Source: Nothopassalora personata
Taxonomy: Eukaryota > Ascomycota > Dothideomycetes > Mycosphaerellales > Mycosphaerellaceae
Assembly (NCBI GenBank): GCA_033816765.1
Contig: CM066289.1
Coordinates: forward strand, 1,550,001-1,614,000
DNA length: 64,000 nt
Direction: 5' to 3'
Numbering within the stretch: the stretch's first letter is position 1; each line of letters starts with the position of its first letter. Made by a program: the position numbers and the translations under genes. Under the pieces are notes generated by a model, which saw only the letters and a list, made by a program, of their open reading frames with translations, did no database searches and was not told where the DNA came from. Positions 11,343 through 22,649 of this stretch are shown one piece after another.

Positions 11343-13591
11343 ATGTGGTCGTCACTCGGCGTATCTTCGACACTGTTGGCAGCATATCTAGTAACGCGTG
11401 TCGTAGCCCAGGAATTGCCAGACTTCTCTAGTTACCAGTACGCTGGAGAACCACGAGTGAGATCCTTTCAACCACAATATGACTTCTGCATCGTTGGCGG
11501 GTCTGTGACACCGATAGTACCTCATGTGATGTCTCTATACTGACAGTAAGACAGAGGTACTTCTGGGTTGGTACTCGCCAACCGCTTGAGCGAGAGCGGA
11601 CGACACAGTGTTGTGGTCTTCGAAGCTGGTGGTCCACCCACAGACGTCGGTACCTATCGGACACCGGGAGGCAATCAATATGTCTTAAACGGTACACACA
11701 GCACTCTTGTGTTAATGAAGTCTATTGATTGAGAGGTCAGGTGCTTGGAGCGTGATCGACTACAACTTCCAGACTGCTACACAGGTCAACATGAACAACC
11801 GAACGTTGGGATACCATCGTACGGCGCCCCCCCCCCCCAGCTACCTTCCGAGATAACATACGCTCACAAGCTACAGGTGGCCGCGCACTGGGTGGAAGCT
11901 CATCCACAAATGGCCTGTACTATGGCATTGGCAGCTCGACCGTCTACGATTACTGGGAACAGGTTGAAGGAAATTCCGGCTGGAACTGGGATGCGATCAA
12001 GCGATCGGCCAAGAAGGTGCGAGACGAAGACATGTCAATCGAGGTGGATTCAACACTTACGATGAGACCAGGCTACCACTTTCGTCGGCAGTCCAAACAA
12101 AACCAACGACAATACGTTCATGACCCACGATCCAGAAGCGTACGGCGACGGCCCTCTCAAGATCGGATTTCAAGGCAAAGTGGTCTCCTCCGGACCCAGC
12201 TTCATGCGAGCTTTGGAAGCCCTCGATATTCATCCAGTCCGTGATCAGAACAGTGGTAGTCCAATCGGGATCAAACAAGGTACCATGACCCTCGACGAGA
12301 ACTTTATGCGAAGCAGCTCCTACGACGCACACTACATGCAAGCCCGCAACCGCAGCAACCTGAACGTCTTAGACCGCGCCATCGTGACGGGAATCATCTT
12401 CGATGAAGACACCCTTGGCACAGACGAAGTTCAAGCTATAGGCGTAAGTTTCGTTGATGACACCTCAGGCTCGTTTCACAACGTCTCGTGTTCGAAGGAG
12501 GTGATTCTGGCGGCTGGAGCGTTTCACAGTCCTTTCATCCTGAAGCAGTCGGGGATCGGACCGGCTGATGAGTTGCAAGAGTATGGCATCCAGCCTGTCG
12601 TGGTGAATGAGAATGTGGGAGAGCACATGCAGGACCACACGGCGTTTAGTGTGATCCATGCTGTCAAGCCGGAGTTTGCCAGAGAGGCATCGACCACGGA
12701 CATGGAAAACGATCTCCATGTCCTCAATACCGAACAACGCAACTTCTACCAAGGTGGGCAATCTCGGTGGAACAGCAAATGGTCCGCTCCGTCCGGCTGT
12801 ACGAACGGCTTCCAGGAGATTTCCGACGAAGACCTCAAGAGTATCGGTGCAGGAGCCATCATCGATGCGAACCTGACGCACCAAGCACACAACGAGATCC
12901 TGTACGAGTCGGTCTGGTACCCCAAGTTCTTCAACAAGTACGGAGGACCGAAGAAGAACACCTCCTACATCTCCGTCACAATCTCCAACCTCGCAGCTTT
13001 GTCCAAGGGAACGGTGAAGATTGGCAGCAATTCTCCCACAAGTGATCCGGTCATTGATCCAAATGTAAGGTGCTCGCTTTTTTTTCAAATCATCGAACGA
13101 AATAGCTAACGCACCTGCGCAGTATCTCGCCGAATCAGCCGACCAAGCCATGGCAATTCAAGGCCTGAAATACCTGCGCAAAGTAATGGAGCACTCCGAA
13201 ATGCAACGCTGGTCCGCAGGCGAAGTAGCTCCTGGCTCCGACGTCCAAAGTGACGAAGACATCCTCGAATACGTCAAAACCACCATGGTTCCCAACTGGC
13301 ACGCTTCCAGCACTTGCCGGAAGTTGCCGAAGGAGCAGGGTGGTGTGGTTGATGCGCGTTTGAAAGTGTAAGTATCTCTGTCCGCTGACGGCTATCGCTC
13401 GTACGAGCTAGGGTTTGTGTGAGAGCTGCAAGCTAATGATGGATTGTAGGTACGGTACCAAAGGCTTAAGGGTTTGCGACGTGAGTACGTTTGGAAGACT
13501 GCCGGATGTGAACCTGGTCGGTCCAGTCTATGCCCATGCTGAGCTGGGAGCGAGTATCATCCGAGAAGATTATGGTGATGGAGGGTCTTGA
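11343..13591 (+). CDS. Secreted GMC-family FAD oxidoreductase
   Basis: Seven exons: 11343-11500, 11555-11691, 11741-11818, 11877-12016, 12072-13064, 13123-13367 and 13450-13591, encoding 630 residues. The junctions were set by phase and by restoring family motifs; introns are 49-82 nt. Residues 1-23 form a signal peptide ending VVAQ. The FAD-binding Rossmann motif IVGGGTSG is rebuilt across intron 1. The segment GRALGGSSTNG (GMC signature 1) follows intron 3, and GAFHSPFILKQSGIG (signature 2) lies in exon 5. The active-site histidine is in NWHASSTCR, and PVYAHAELG near the end is the second active-site region. The family covers aryl-alcohol, choline, glucose and related oxidases; the substrate cannot be told. 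Intron 3 contains a run of 12 C at 11827-11838, where a sequencing slip would be harmless. The transposon island begins 230 bp downstream. Confidence 0.88.
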
Positions 13592-13816
13592 GTGCGGCTG
13601 GGGCTGCTATGTCGCAAATGGTCCCCATCTTGGCAGGTTGGAGGTGTGACGTGGTGGTCGGTCCATAATGTAAGGTGGTTAATAAGGGAGTCGATCAGAT
13701 AGAAGGATAACAACACTACACTGTGCCAACCTGGTTAGGGATAGCGTGATACGGGGGTGGTATAATTATTGCTTGGGACTGTATTAGGACTAGCGCGGCT
13801 ACATGGTCCAAGTCTT

Positions 13817-13821
13817 ATCCT
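13817..13821. repeat. Target-site duplication ATCCT, left copy
   Basis: ATCCT directly before the left LTR; the same five bases follow the right LTR at 51738-51742. Confidence 0.85.
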
Positions 13822-13995
13822 TGTTGTAAATAGGTATTTGACGAGTACAAGCTTCTAGATTAAAACGATAGGGTGGATTAGTAACCCTTATAAATTATAT
13901 AAGGTATAAGACTATCTAGCTATAGAAATAGTATAATATAGGGTGTATATACTAAGTCCTAACTAACATAGCTACTAGTTACCTAATTTATAACA
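13822..13995 (-). repeat. 3' LTR of the outer copia element (left edge of island)
   Basis: 174 bp, begins TGTTGTAA and ends TATAACA on the plus strand. It matches 51564-51737 over its full length apart from transitions. Its outer, left end keeps TG and CA while its inner end is converted to TA, the mirror image of the right copy. Confidence 0.88.
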
Positions 13996-14469
13996 CTCCT
14001 CCTTTAGACTAACTACTATAAAGGCAGCCTAATTAACTTAATATTACCTATATTACTATATTAGTCTTGAACACCTTTACTAGCTTTAGATACTAGGTTC
14101 CTTATTATAAGTAAGTATATACTAAGGATAGGGATCTTATTAGATTTACTTATATAAGAGATCTTTATAGACCTACTTTTAAGTATATTATAGCCTTATC
14201 TTTCCGCTTTTAGAAGTAAATAGAAGGTTCTCTTGGCTTAAGAAGGCTCTTATAGCTAGGTAGTAGCGTATAGGCCTTATAGGTATATATAAAAGAAGCT
14301 AGTTCTTTACTAAGTAACTCTCTCTACCTTATACTACTTTATACCTCTCTTACCCCCTTCTAGACTACTATATACACTTATATATACTAATAACTGCTAT
14401 ATATATACTCTTAAAGCTTCTTAAGAAGCTTTAGAAAGGTATACTATATATATAATAATATTTTAAGGG

Positions 14470-15319
14470 TATTTACTAACTTGTAAGTAGTATTATAGTA
14501 GATATTATTAAGTAGACTCCTATAAACTAATTTAGTAATATTAGTAATATCTTTAGTAGTAGAACTAGTTCTAGTAACGGTAACGATCCTAATAAGCGTC
14601 CTCCTAGTAATAGTAGAAAGGGCCTACCTATATCTAGTAAGATCTCTAAGCGTAAGGCCCTTATTAAAGCACTTAGACTAGTTAAGCTTATTATCGATAA
14701 TAAGCGTAAGATTACTAAGAGGAATATAACCTTATAGCTTACTATAGTATCTCTTAAGGTTACCTTCTATAAGAAGAAGCTTCTAACTACTAAGGTTAGT
14801 ATTACTAACCTACTAAACTAGGATTAGATTAACGCGGCTACTTAGTGCTTTAATTATATAATAGTTAATCCTTAAGGCCGTATCTCTAATACTATAACTA
14901 TAAACCTTAATAGTAGTTAGAACTACCTTCCTACCTTATAGGCTTCCGCTATAGACTATCTTATTTAATACTTCGGTAGCGCCTATAACCGCTATAAGGA
15001 GAGATCTAACCTTTCCTTCTCTAGCTACTATACTATTCTAGGATAGTTTAAGGGCTACTATACTAACTACGCTCTTAATAATTACTACGATAAGTATAGC
15101 TTCTTCTCTCTATAGACCCTATAGTAGGGTACTACCGGTCGTACTAGCTATCTAAGTCTAGCTAGTCTATCTAGAACCTACTAGTAGCTAGGTATAGGTT
15201 ACTCTCGCTCTACTAGTACTGTCTTCTAGGGTAGTATATAAGCTAGTTCCTCTCCTCCTATTATACGTAGTAGTCCTCTACGTAAGGGCTTCCTATCTCT
15301 AGTTCTATATTCCCCTAGT
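14470..15319 (+). pseudogene. RIP-decayed plus-strand reading frame, unrecognised, split by gypsy-1
   Basis: One frame on the plus strand is readable throughout if TAG and TAA are taken as mutated Gln or Trp codons. The protein is Ser/Asn/Lys-rich (for example NGNDPNKRPPSNSRKG, then a Lys-rich block KALIKALRLVKLIIDNKRK). It continues in the same frame after gypsy-1 is removed (see 22019-22560). I do not recognise the family. It lies within the outer copia element near its 3' LTR but reads on the opposite strand, so it is either a separate inserted element or a captured gene. Confidence 0.4.
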
Positions 15320-15324
15320 ATAAG

Positions 15325-15519
15325 TGTAAGGGGCAGCCTAGTGGCTAACCCTTACATGTAGCCTTGCATGTAACATGCGGTCGCGACCGGCTACTAAGCC
15401 GTACGTGACACGCATAAGTACACCTTACGACGCGCGATGCGTCTAGAACAAAAGGTAAGAATTACCATCTACGACTAGCAGGTCGTGGGCGTGCTATATA
15501 TTGCGACATCCCCTTAACA
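15325..15519 (+). repeat. 5' LTR of gypsy-1
   Basis: 195 bp, TGTAAGGGGC to CCTTAACA. It differs from the 3' copy at 21822-22018 almost only by transitions and a short insertion. It keeps many CA and TG dinucleotides although the body of the element is heavily converted. Confidence 0.9.
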
Positions 15520-16680
15520 GTTCTAATTCTTCTCTTCGTTACAATCTATACACGCTATAGAGTCCGAACGCGACGATAGTAGCGCTACGCCTACGGCTCC
15601 CCTAAGCCCTAGGGCCTAGTAATAAGCGAGGCGTGTAGCCTTAGTCGTAAGGAGGGATGCCCTTCGGGTAGAGGTTAAGGAGAAGGAGATATAGAGGGAG
15701 ATTAAATAGTTAGAGATCTTGCGGGACGTAAGCGTGCCGCCGGCGGACCCTTAGGGCGAATCCGGCGGAGAACTATCCCCTACTCCCCCTCCCCCTCCTC
15801 TATCTATAGTAACTAACGATAATATCGCAGCTCGAGGCGCGGTCGTATCGCATACGACACGTTTACGTCTTAAAGAACCTACGCCTTTTAGAGGGGACTC
15901 GATTAAGAAAGTACGGGTATTCCTAAGGGAGCTCTCTCTTATCTTTACCCTCTTAGGCGGCACGTATGCGACGAACGAGTTAAAGGTCCTATATAGGGTT
16001 ATGTACCTAAGCGGAGAGGTAAGTGAGCGATAGTACGCTAACTATAGCGTCCTTAACCTTAAAGGGTATATATACTAGGACTTTAAGGAGTTCTATCGAG
16101 ACGTATACGGTAATCCTATAAACCGCGTACTTAACGTAATGTTAGAGTATAAGGCGGTGAAATAGAAGGACAACTAGATAGTGCGTTAGTTTACGACTAA
16201 GCTAGATGTTATAGAGGATTAGTTAGGGGACTATACGGAGGCGCAACGCGTGCGACATATGCTCGCTAAGCTTACGCCTAGCCTACGGTCCGTAATCGTT
16301 AAGTTTCATAACATCCTAATAACTAGAGAGGAACTAGTAATCCTAGCTTCGCGCATTAAAAGCACGGAGCGTAGTAGCGGAGGGCACGACCGCGGGTAGT
16401 ATAGTCGCCGTAGGCGAGAGACTAAGGGCGACTAAGGGCGAAGCGATCGTAGCTCGAAGTAGTAGAAGTATAGTTAGGCGTCGCGCGACCCGGGTGCGAG
16501 TTACTAGTAGGACGCCGGCGGATCGTCTATAACCTTCGATAGGACTAAAGCGGAGTGCTATAGATGCTATAAGAAGGGTTACATTAAGACGGATTGCCCG
16601 AATAGGCACCTATAGAAGGACCGTAGCGCGTAAGCGGTTCGTAGGGTAGACGCTACGAAGGCTCTAACTAAGAAGGGCAG

Positions 16681-16866
16681 CGACTAGGGAAAAGGTAGAG
16701 GACTAGAAGTAGGTCGCTCCTAAGTCCGAGTTTTCCTAAAGTCGACCCCTTAAGGCGAGTAGATGTGTATCTATCGTAGCGACTAGGGAAAAGGTAGAGG
16801 ACTATAAGTAGGTCGCTCCTAAGTCCGAGTTTTCCTAAAGTCGACCCCTTAAGGCGAGTAGATGCG
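16681..16866 (+). repeat. 99-bp tandem duplication inside gypsy-1
   Basis: The segment 16681-16779 is repeated from 16780 to about 16866 with few differences. It lies between the zinc knuckle and the protease. 99 bp equals 33 codons, so the frame would be preserved. The related copy at 46,779-50,453 shows only one copy around 49,000-49,090, so the duplication arose in this copy or its lineage. Confidence 0.8.
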
Positions 16867-19800
16867 TGTCTAGCGCGTTACTTACGAGGCGTAGTCGAGA
16901 CTCGTAAGGGCTTTCGCGAGGCTACGTTTCTCCTAGATAACTGTACGGATCTTAGCCTAGTGTTGTATAAGTATATACTCCGATATTAAATGCAACCTAT
17001 TAATAGGGCAAGGCTACCGAAGTTAGAGTCGTATACGCATAACCTAGGGTATTGCTACGGCGCCTTTACGGTTCGGCTACGACTCGCTAATAACGCGGGA
17101 GTAGAGCGCGTAAGTGACGCTATCTACTACGCGGTACCTATAGGTAGGCCATTAGTAATTTTAGGTAGACCCTAGCGGTATCGTAATCGGATAGTAAAGG
17201 CCGATAAGAATAACTAGTAGTACTACGGTGTAGAGACGCCTACGGTTTAGTAGCGTAACGTACGCGAGTTCCTTAAGGATCTCGAGAGCTTAAAGTAGGT
17301 TTATGCGATAAGTGTTCGGGCTATTGCTATAGTAGTACCTAAAGGAGAGGGCCCCTCGTAGCCTAAAGAATTTATAGACTTCCGAGATATATACGTACCT
17401 AATAAGTAGGCGAAGCGTAAGATGCCCGACGGGGTTAAGCATGCGATTAATCTCGTTAAAGGAAAGAAACCCCCTTTTAAGCCGCTATACTACTAGTCCT
17501 TAACTGAGTTAGAGGCCTTAAAGGAGTACCTTACGTAAGTAATAGAGAAGGGGTGGATTAGGCGGTCCGTAAGCGAGGCGGGTGCGCCTATCCTGTTCGT
17601 GCTAAAGAAGAATAGTACTCTTAGGCTCTATGTTAATTATAGAGGCCTAAATGAGATTATAGTAAAGAACCGATACCCCCTACCCCTAATTAGCAAGACG
17701 CTAGATAGGCTATTAGGTTCTAGGTTCTTTACTACAATCGATTTAAAGGACGCCTACTATCGTATCCCTATTAAGCGAGGCGATGAGTGGAAGACTACGT
17801 TTCGTACGCGATACGGACACTACGAGTACCTAGTAATACCGTTCGGGTTAACTAATGCACCGGTAACCTTTTAAGGGTATATTAACAAGGCGCTAACCGG
17901 CTTAGTTAATGACATTTACGTAGTCTACCTAGATAATATCCTCATCTATAGCGAGACGCGTAAGGCACACGTGCGAGCCGTACGCGCGGTACTAGAGAGG
18001 CTACGAAAGTTTACCCTATTCGCAAACCCTAAGAAGTGTTACTTCTTCTAGGAGAGTATAGAGTTCCTTAGGTTTGTCGTAAGCGCCGTAGGCGTATCGA
18101 TAGATAGGAGTAGGGTAGCCGCTATCGAGGAATAGCCTACACCTACGACCTTTTATAAGGTCTAGTCCTTCCTTAGGTTTTACAACTTCTACCGGCGTTT
18201 TATAGAAGGATACTTAAGGGTCTACAAGCCCCTAACGGACCTGATAAAGGGATCTAAGAACGGTAAGAAGCACGGCCCTCTTACGTGGACCTTAAGCGAA
18301 GAGTAGGCGTTTCGATAGCTTAAGGCCGGATTCTTAGGTGCACTAATACTTAGGCACTTCGATCCTACGCTACGCACGCGAGTCGAGACGGATGCCTTAG
18401 GTTTCGCGATCGTAGGTATTATATCCTAATTGTTTAGTACTAAGTAGTATCCAATTGCCTTCTATTTACGTAAGATAATACTAGCCGAGTGCAACTACGA
18501 GACGCACGATTAGGAGCTACTTACAGTAGTTAAGGCTTTTAAGCATTAGAGGCTATACTTAGAGGGCGCTACGCATACGGTGCGAGTGCTAGTCGACTAT
18601 GCTAACCTATAGGGCTTTATAATAGTAAAGTAGCTAAATAGGCGGTAAGCTCGATAGGCTACGTTCCTATAGTCTTTTAATTTTATAGTAGAGCATCGGC
18701 CGAGTAAGACTAACCTAGCCGACGCGCCTTCGAGACGTAGTAACTACGTAGCTATAACGTAACAAACTTCGAACTTGCTACCTACCTTATAAAGTAAGCT
18801 GTCTTTCTAGAAGGAGTCTCTAGAAGGGATAAGCGAGCCGACGGTAAAGCGCGTGCTTACTACCTACGAGGCGATGTAGGGCGACATAGGCGCGGTAATA
18901 GTAGTGCGGAGAGGTGACCTTCCCTATTAAGACAAGCCGTCTTTACTAGTAGTAGTGTACGCTATAGTAATATAGGGTTAAGCTTATAGCTCGACGGGTA
19001 AGTTAATCCTACTCTTAATAAAGATCGCGCAGTAGTAAGACGACTAGTGTGTCGTATGCTTAGCGTAGGCGCTAAGCGCGAGGGACGCTAAGGGATAGTA
19101 TGTAAAGGATGACCTTATGTACTACGGAGACGCGATCGTAGTACCTAGGGATTACGCAATTAGGTCGCATCTAATTCATATGTACTACGACGACGTCCTC
19201 GCGGGTCACTTTAGAAGGACTAAGACTAAAGAGCTATTACGACGTAATTATTGGTAGGACTCACTTAGTACGGACGTGAAACAATACGTCTAAGCCTATA
19301 GAACCTACTAGGGTTCGAAGGCGAGGCGCCATCGACCCTACGGCGAGCTATAACCGCTTCCTAGACCGGAGCGACCGTGGTAGGAAATTACTATGGATTT
19401 TATTACGGACCTACCTCTAAGTACGCGAGCCGGTTGCGTGTATAATGCGATCCTAGTAATAGTCGATCGCTACTTAAAAATGAGCTTATACATCCCGACG
19501 ACGAAGACTTACATAGCCGTAGAGCTTACGAGGCTCCTACGAGACGAAGTCGTGCGACACTATAGTGTCCCGTTAGGCATAGTAAGCGACCGAGGTCCGG
19601 TCTTTACTAGTTAGTTTTAGAGTAACTTCTACTTCGAAGCGCGTATAAAGCGTAAGCTATCTACGGCCTTTTACCCTTAGACTAACGGCTAAACTAAGAG
19701 GGTAAACTAAACCCTCGAACAATACCTTCGTTATTACTATAGTAACAATTAAACTAAGTAGGCTAAGTAGCTTACAGTTGCTAAATTCGTAGCTAATAAC

Positions 19801-20479
19801 AGCATCTACCTAACACTACGGATGAGTCCGTTCGAAATAGCGCACGGTTAGCGACCTAAGATTACCCCTATACTAACTAGATCTCGAGACGAGACCTAGG
19901 GGGGGGGAAGTACTAGTAGCGGTAATAGCTACGAGTCGCATACGAAAACTACGCGCTATACTCGAGGAGCGATAGAAGGCTATAGTAGAAAGCTAGGCTC
20001 GCTACTATAATAAGACCTACTAAGCTAAGACCTACCGCGTAGGTAACTTAGTCCTATTATTAACGAAGAACCTCAAGTTAGTAGTGCTAAAGAAGAAGAT
20101 AGGTCCGAAGTTTATTGGCCTATACCGCATTACGGACGCTATCGGTTCGTAGGCGTACCGCCTAGCGCTACTAGCCGACTTAAGGCTCTATAACGTCTTC
20201 TATATCTCTCTCCTCGAGCCGTATATCGGTAGCGATGAGGATAGACCCGTACCCCCTCTAGCTAATAAGGACGGAGAGTATAAGGTAGAGGTAGTACTAG
20301 ATAGGCGTAAGCGTAAGGGTAAGCTATAGTATCTAGTCTAGTAGAAGGACTAGCTAGAGGAGTATAATAGCTAGGAACCGGCGGAGGGCCTCGCGAATAC
20401 GGATTGCATAGTAGCCGACTATAAGGCGTTAAGGAGAAGTAAATGAGACTAGTACTAGAGCATAAATAAAACTTTTCTT

Positions 20480-21540
20480 AACTATAAACAAAATAAAAGC
20501 TAAAGAGTAGCGCGCCTACTAGGGGCTACGTAGAGTAGTAGTAGGCGAGGAGCCCGCGAGTAGCGTGTAAGGCGAGCGCCTCAGTTGTCGTTACGTAGTA
20601 ACTTAGGTAAGAATGCCTAGTCGGCGGCGGTAGTGTCGATGTTCTACGCCTATAGGAACTAGGACTACGGTTAGTAGGGTACACGTAGGCGAGGAACATA
20701 CGACTTACGGCGCGGCCGAGTTCGAATAGCCTATTAAGGGCGCGGTTCTGCTCCTACTAGAGCGCGAGGGCTTCGGCGGCGGGAGCGGCGGTAGTAGTAG
20801 CGGCGGCGGCGGAGGCACGTATACGGGTCTCCCCGGCACGCTTATGCTTATAGGTATTAAACTGCCTAATGGCCTATAGGAAGGGTTAGCCGAAGTATAG
20901 GGAACGTACTAGAGCCCTCCCCCGCAAGTAGTAGTCGACTCGCACGAGCGAAGTAGCGACTTACCTCCTTAATATCGTTACCTAGCTAGGTACATAGGCG
21001 GATCTACTCTACTAGCTCCTACTGCTAGAGGTCTATAGGCGCCTAGCCTATTATAGCCGTAAGGAAGTCGCGCTAGGACCGCGCGGCGCGTAGGCGGCTT
21101 ACTAGCGAGGCGATAGCGTAGCTAGTATTAGGCACGTAGCTATGTTTACTACGCCTACAGCGGCTACACTTCTTTAGGAGCTCGCCGGTAGTAATACTAT
21201 TACAGTTATCGGCCTCGTCTAGTAAGTGGTTAGCATGCGAATCGTAGGCGACACGCGTAGAGACTTACCCCTAACGAAGTACGGGAGGCACCGTATGTAC
21301 ATATTAATTCTCTACGAGAGCTTAGTAGCTAGCGAGGGCGTTAGTAGCTACGAGGGTAATGCTAGTTGCTTGCGACCACTAGGCGTTCTAGGGGCGTCGC
21401 GCACTAGAGCCGCCTAGCGGCGCTCGTCTTCTACGGCGCTAGTAGTACTATCGCTACTAGTGCTACTAGAGGAGGCGGAGCGGCTAGAGAATAGCGGCAA
21501 GGAGGGCACGGTAGACATAATAATGATAATAATGCTAGCG
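20480..21540 (-). pseudogene. Antisense accessory ORF of gypsy-1 with CX2CX6C-like motif
   Basis: Between the end of pol and the 3' LTR the minus strand has a frame interrupted almost only by TAG and TAA. Near 21,190 it encodes LLKKCSRCRRSKHSY. If the final Tyr codon TAC is a RIP product of TGC this is CX2CX6C, the first half of a fungal Zn(II)2Cys6 cluster. Downstream are an amphipathic stretch (VSRLRAARS) and a Ser/Ala-rich low-complexity tail. The position, antisense and 3' of pol, suggests an extra gene carried by the element. Family and function are unknown. Confidence 0.45.
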
Positions 21541-21821
21541 AGGCGCTTACGATAATAGTGCGGTACGGGTGCGTAGTAGTAGTGTAGCGAAGGTAATAAG
21601 CTAGGGAACGTGCTAGAGAATAGGGCTAGGTTAGGCTAGAGTTTTATGCCCCTAACTAGCTGCGTCGGCATAGTAACTAAGCCTTACTTACCTACACCTA
21701 CATAACAACACGCACGCAACCCGCATATAGGCCGTATAGTAACTATAGTTCTAGAAATTCGTAGGAGCCTCTACGTAGCAACTAGCGAGCTAAGGACAGC
21801 TCGCACGGGAGAGGAGGCAAT

Positions 21822-22018
21822 TGTAAGGGGCAGCCTAGTGGCTAACCCTTACATGTAGCCTTGCATGTAACATGCGGTCGCGACCGGCTACTAAGCCGCA
21901 CGTGATACGCATAAGTACACCTTACGACGCGCGATGCGTCTAGAACAAAAGGTAAGAATTAGTTCATCTACGACTAGTAGGTCGTAGGCGTGCTATATAT
22001 TACGATATTCCCTTAACA
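21822..22018 (+). repeat. 3' LTR of gypsy-1
   Basis: 197 bp, TGTAAGGGGC to CCTTAACA, preceded by the purine tract GGGAGAGGAGG (21807-21817) and followed by the ATAAG duplication. Confidence 0.9.
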
Positions 22019-22560
22019 ATAAGCACCTCTAGATATAGTCTTTAGATACTACCTACCTAGCTTATCCCTAGCGATATAGACTAGCGCCTAAGTATCCCTA
22101 GGGCTTCTAGTAATAGTTCTAGAACTGTCCTACTTAAGATCCGCCTCCTATTCTCTAACTCCCTCTCTTAGGATAAGGTTACTACCCTAATTCGTTAGTT
22201 CCTATAGCGTCTTAGTACTAATAACGACTTTTAGGAGGGTGCTATAATTAACTCGACTTCCTATAAGAGGGGTTCTAGAGGCTCTAGTAGTTCTAGTAGT
22301 AAGTAGTAGTCTAGAGGGTGTACTTACTTTGGGTCTTAGTAAGGTTCTTAGGATCTAGTTAGGACTAAAGGATAAAATAGCCGTTTTAAGTAAGGGCGGT
22401 CTACTTCTCTATTTCCTTTAGCTTTTAATACTATAGCTCCCTAGAATTAGAGTCTATAATAATAAGCTAGATCTTACCTTAAAAGGCAGTTCTAAGGTAA
22501 GCCTCTCTATAGTCTAGTTACATAAGTATAGTAAGATATACGATACTATAAATAAATCTA
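22019..22560 (+). pseudogene. Continuation of the unrecognised frame split by gypsy-1
   Basis: Removing gypsy-1 and one ATAAG joins this segment to 14470-15319 in the same frame without a shift. It continues Ser/Arg/Gln-rich (SYKRGSRGSSSSSSSK) and every stop in it is TAG or TAA. After about 22,560 the sequence is A/T-rich with several AATAAA hexamers, consistent with a 3' end. Confidence 0.4.
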
Positions 22561-22649
22561 GCCCTTAAGGCTAATAAATAAAAGCTTTCCTCTACTGTCT
22601 CCTAACAAATAAAATATTGCTTTATAAATACTTAGAAACAAATAAAGGT

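Larger units (their letters stand above)
15325..22018 (+). mobile_element. Gypsy-1: RIP-mutated Ty3/gypsy chromovirus
   Basis: 6.7 kb between 5' LTR 15325-15519 and 3' LTR 21822-22018, with the duplication ATAAG on both sides (15320-15324, 22019-22023). Order: gag with a zinc knuckle at 16556-16600 (CYRCYKKGYIKTDC, with the His read as Tyr after CAC to TAC); protease region near 16990; reverse transcriptase about 17520-18000, its YLDD changed to YLDN at 17926-17937; RNase H about 18380-18600; integrase about 19390-19720; chromodomain about 20275-20445 (WEPAEGL-like); then an antisense ORF; purine tract 21807-21817. Frames are broken mainly by TAG. The order protease-RT-RNase H-integrase-chromodomain is the Ty3/gypsy chromovirus order. 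It cannot be autonomous. Confidence 0.88.
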
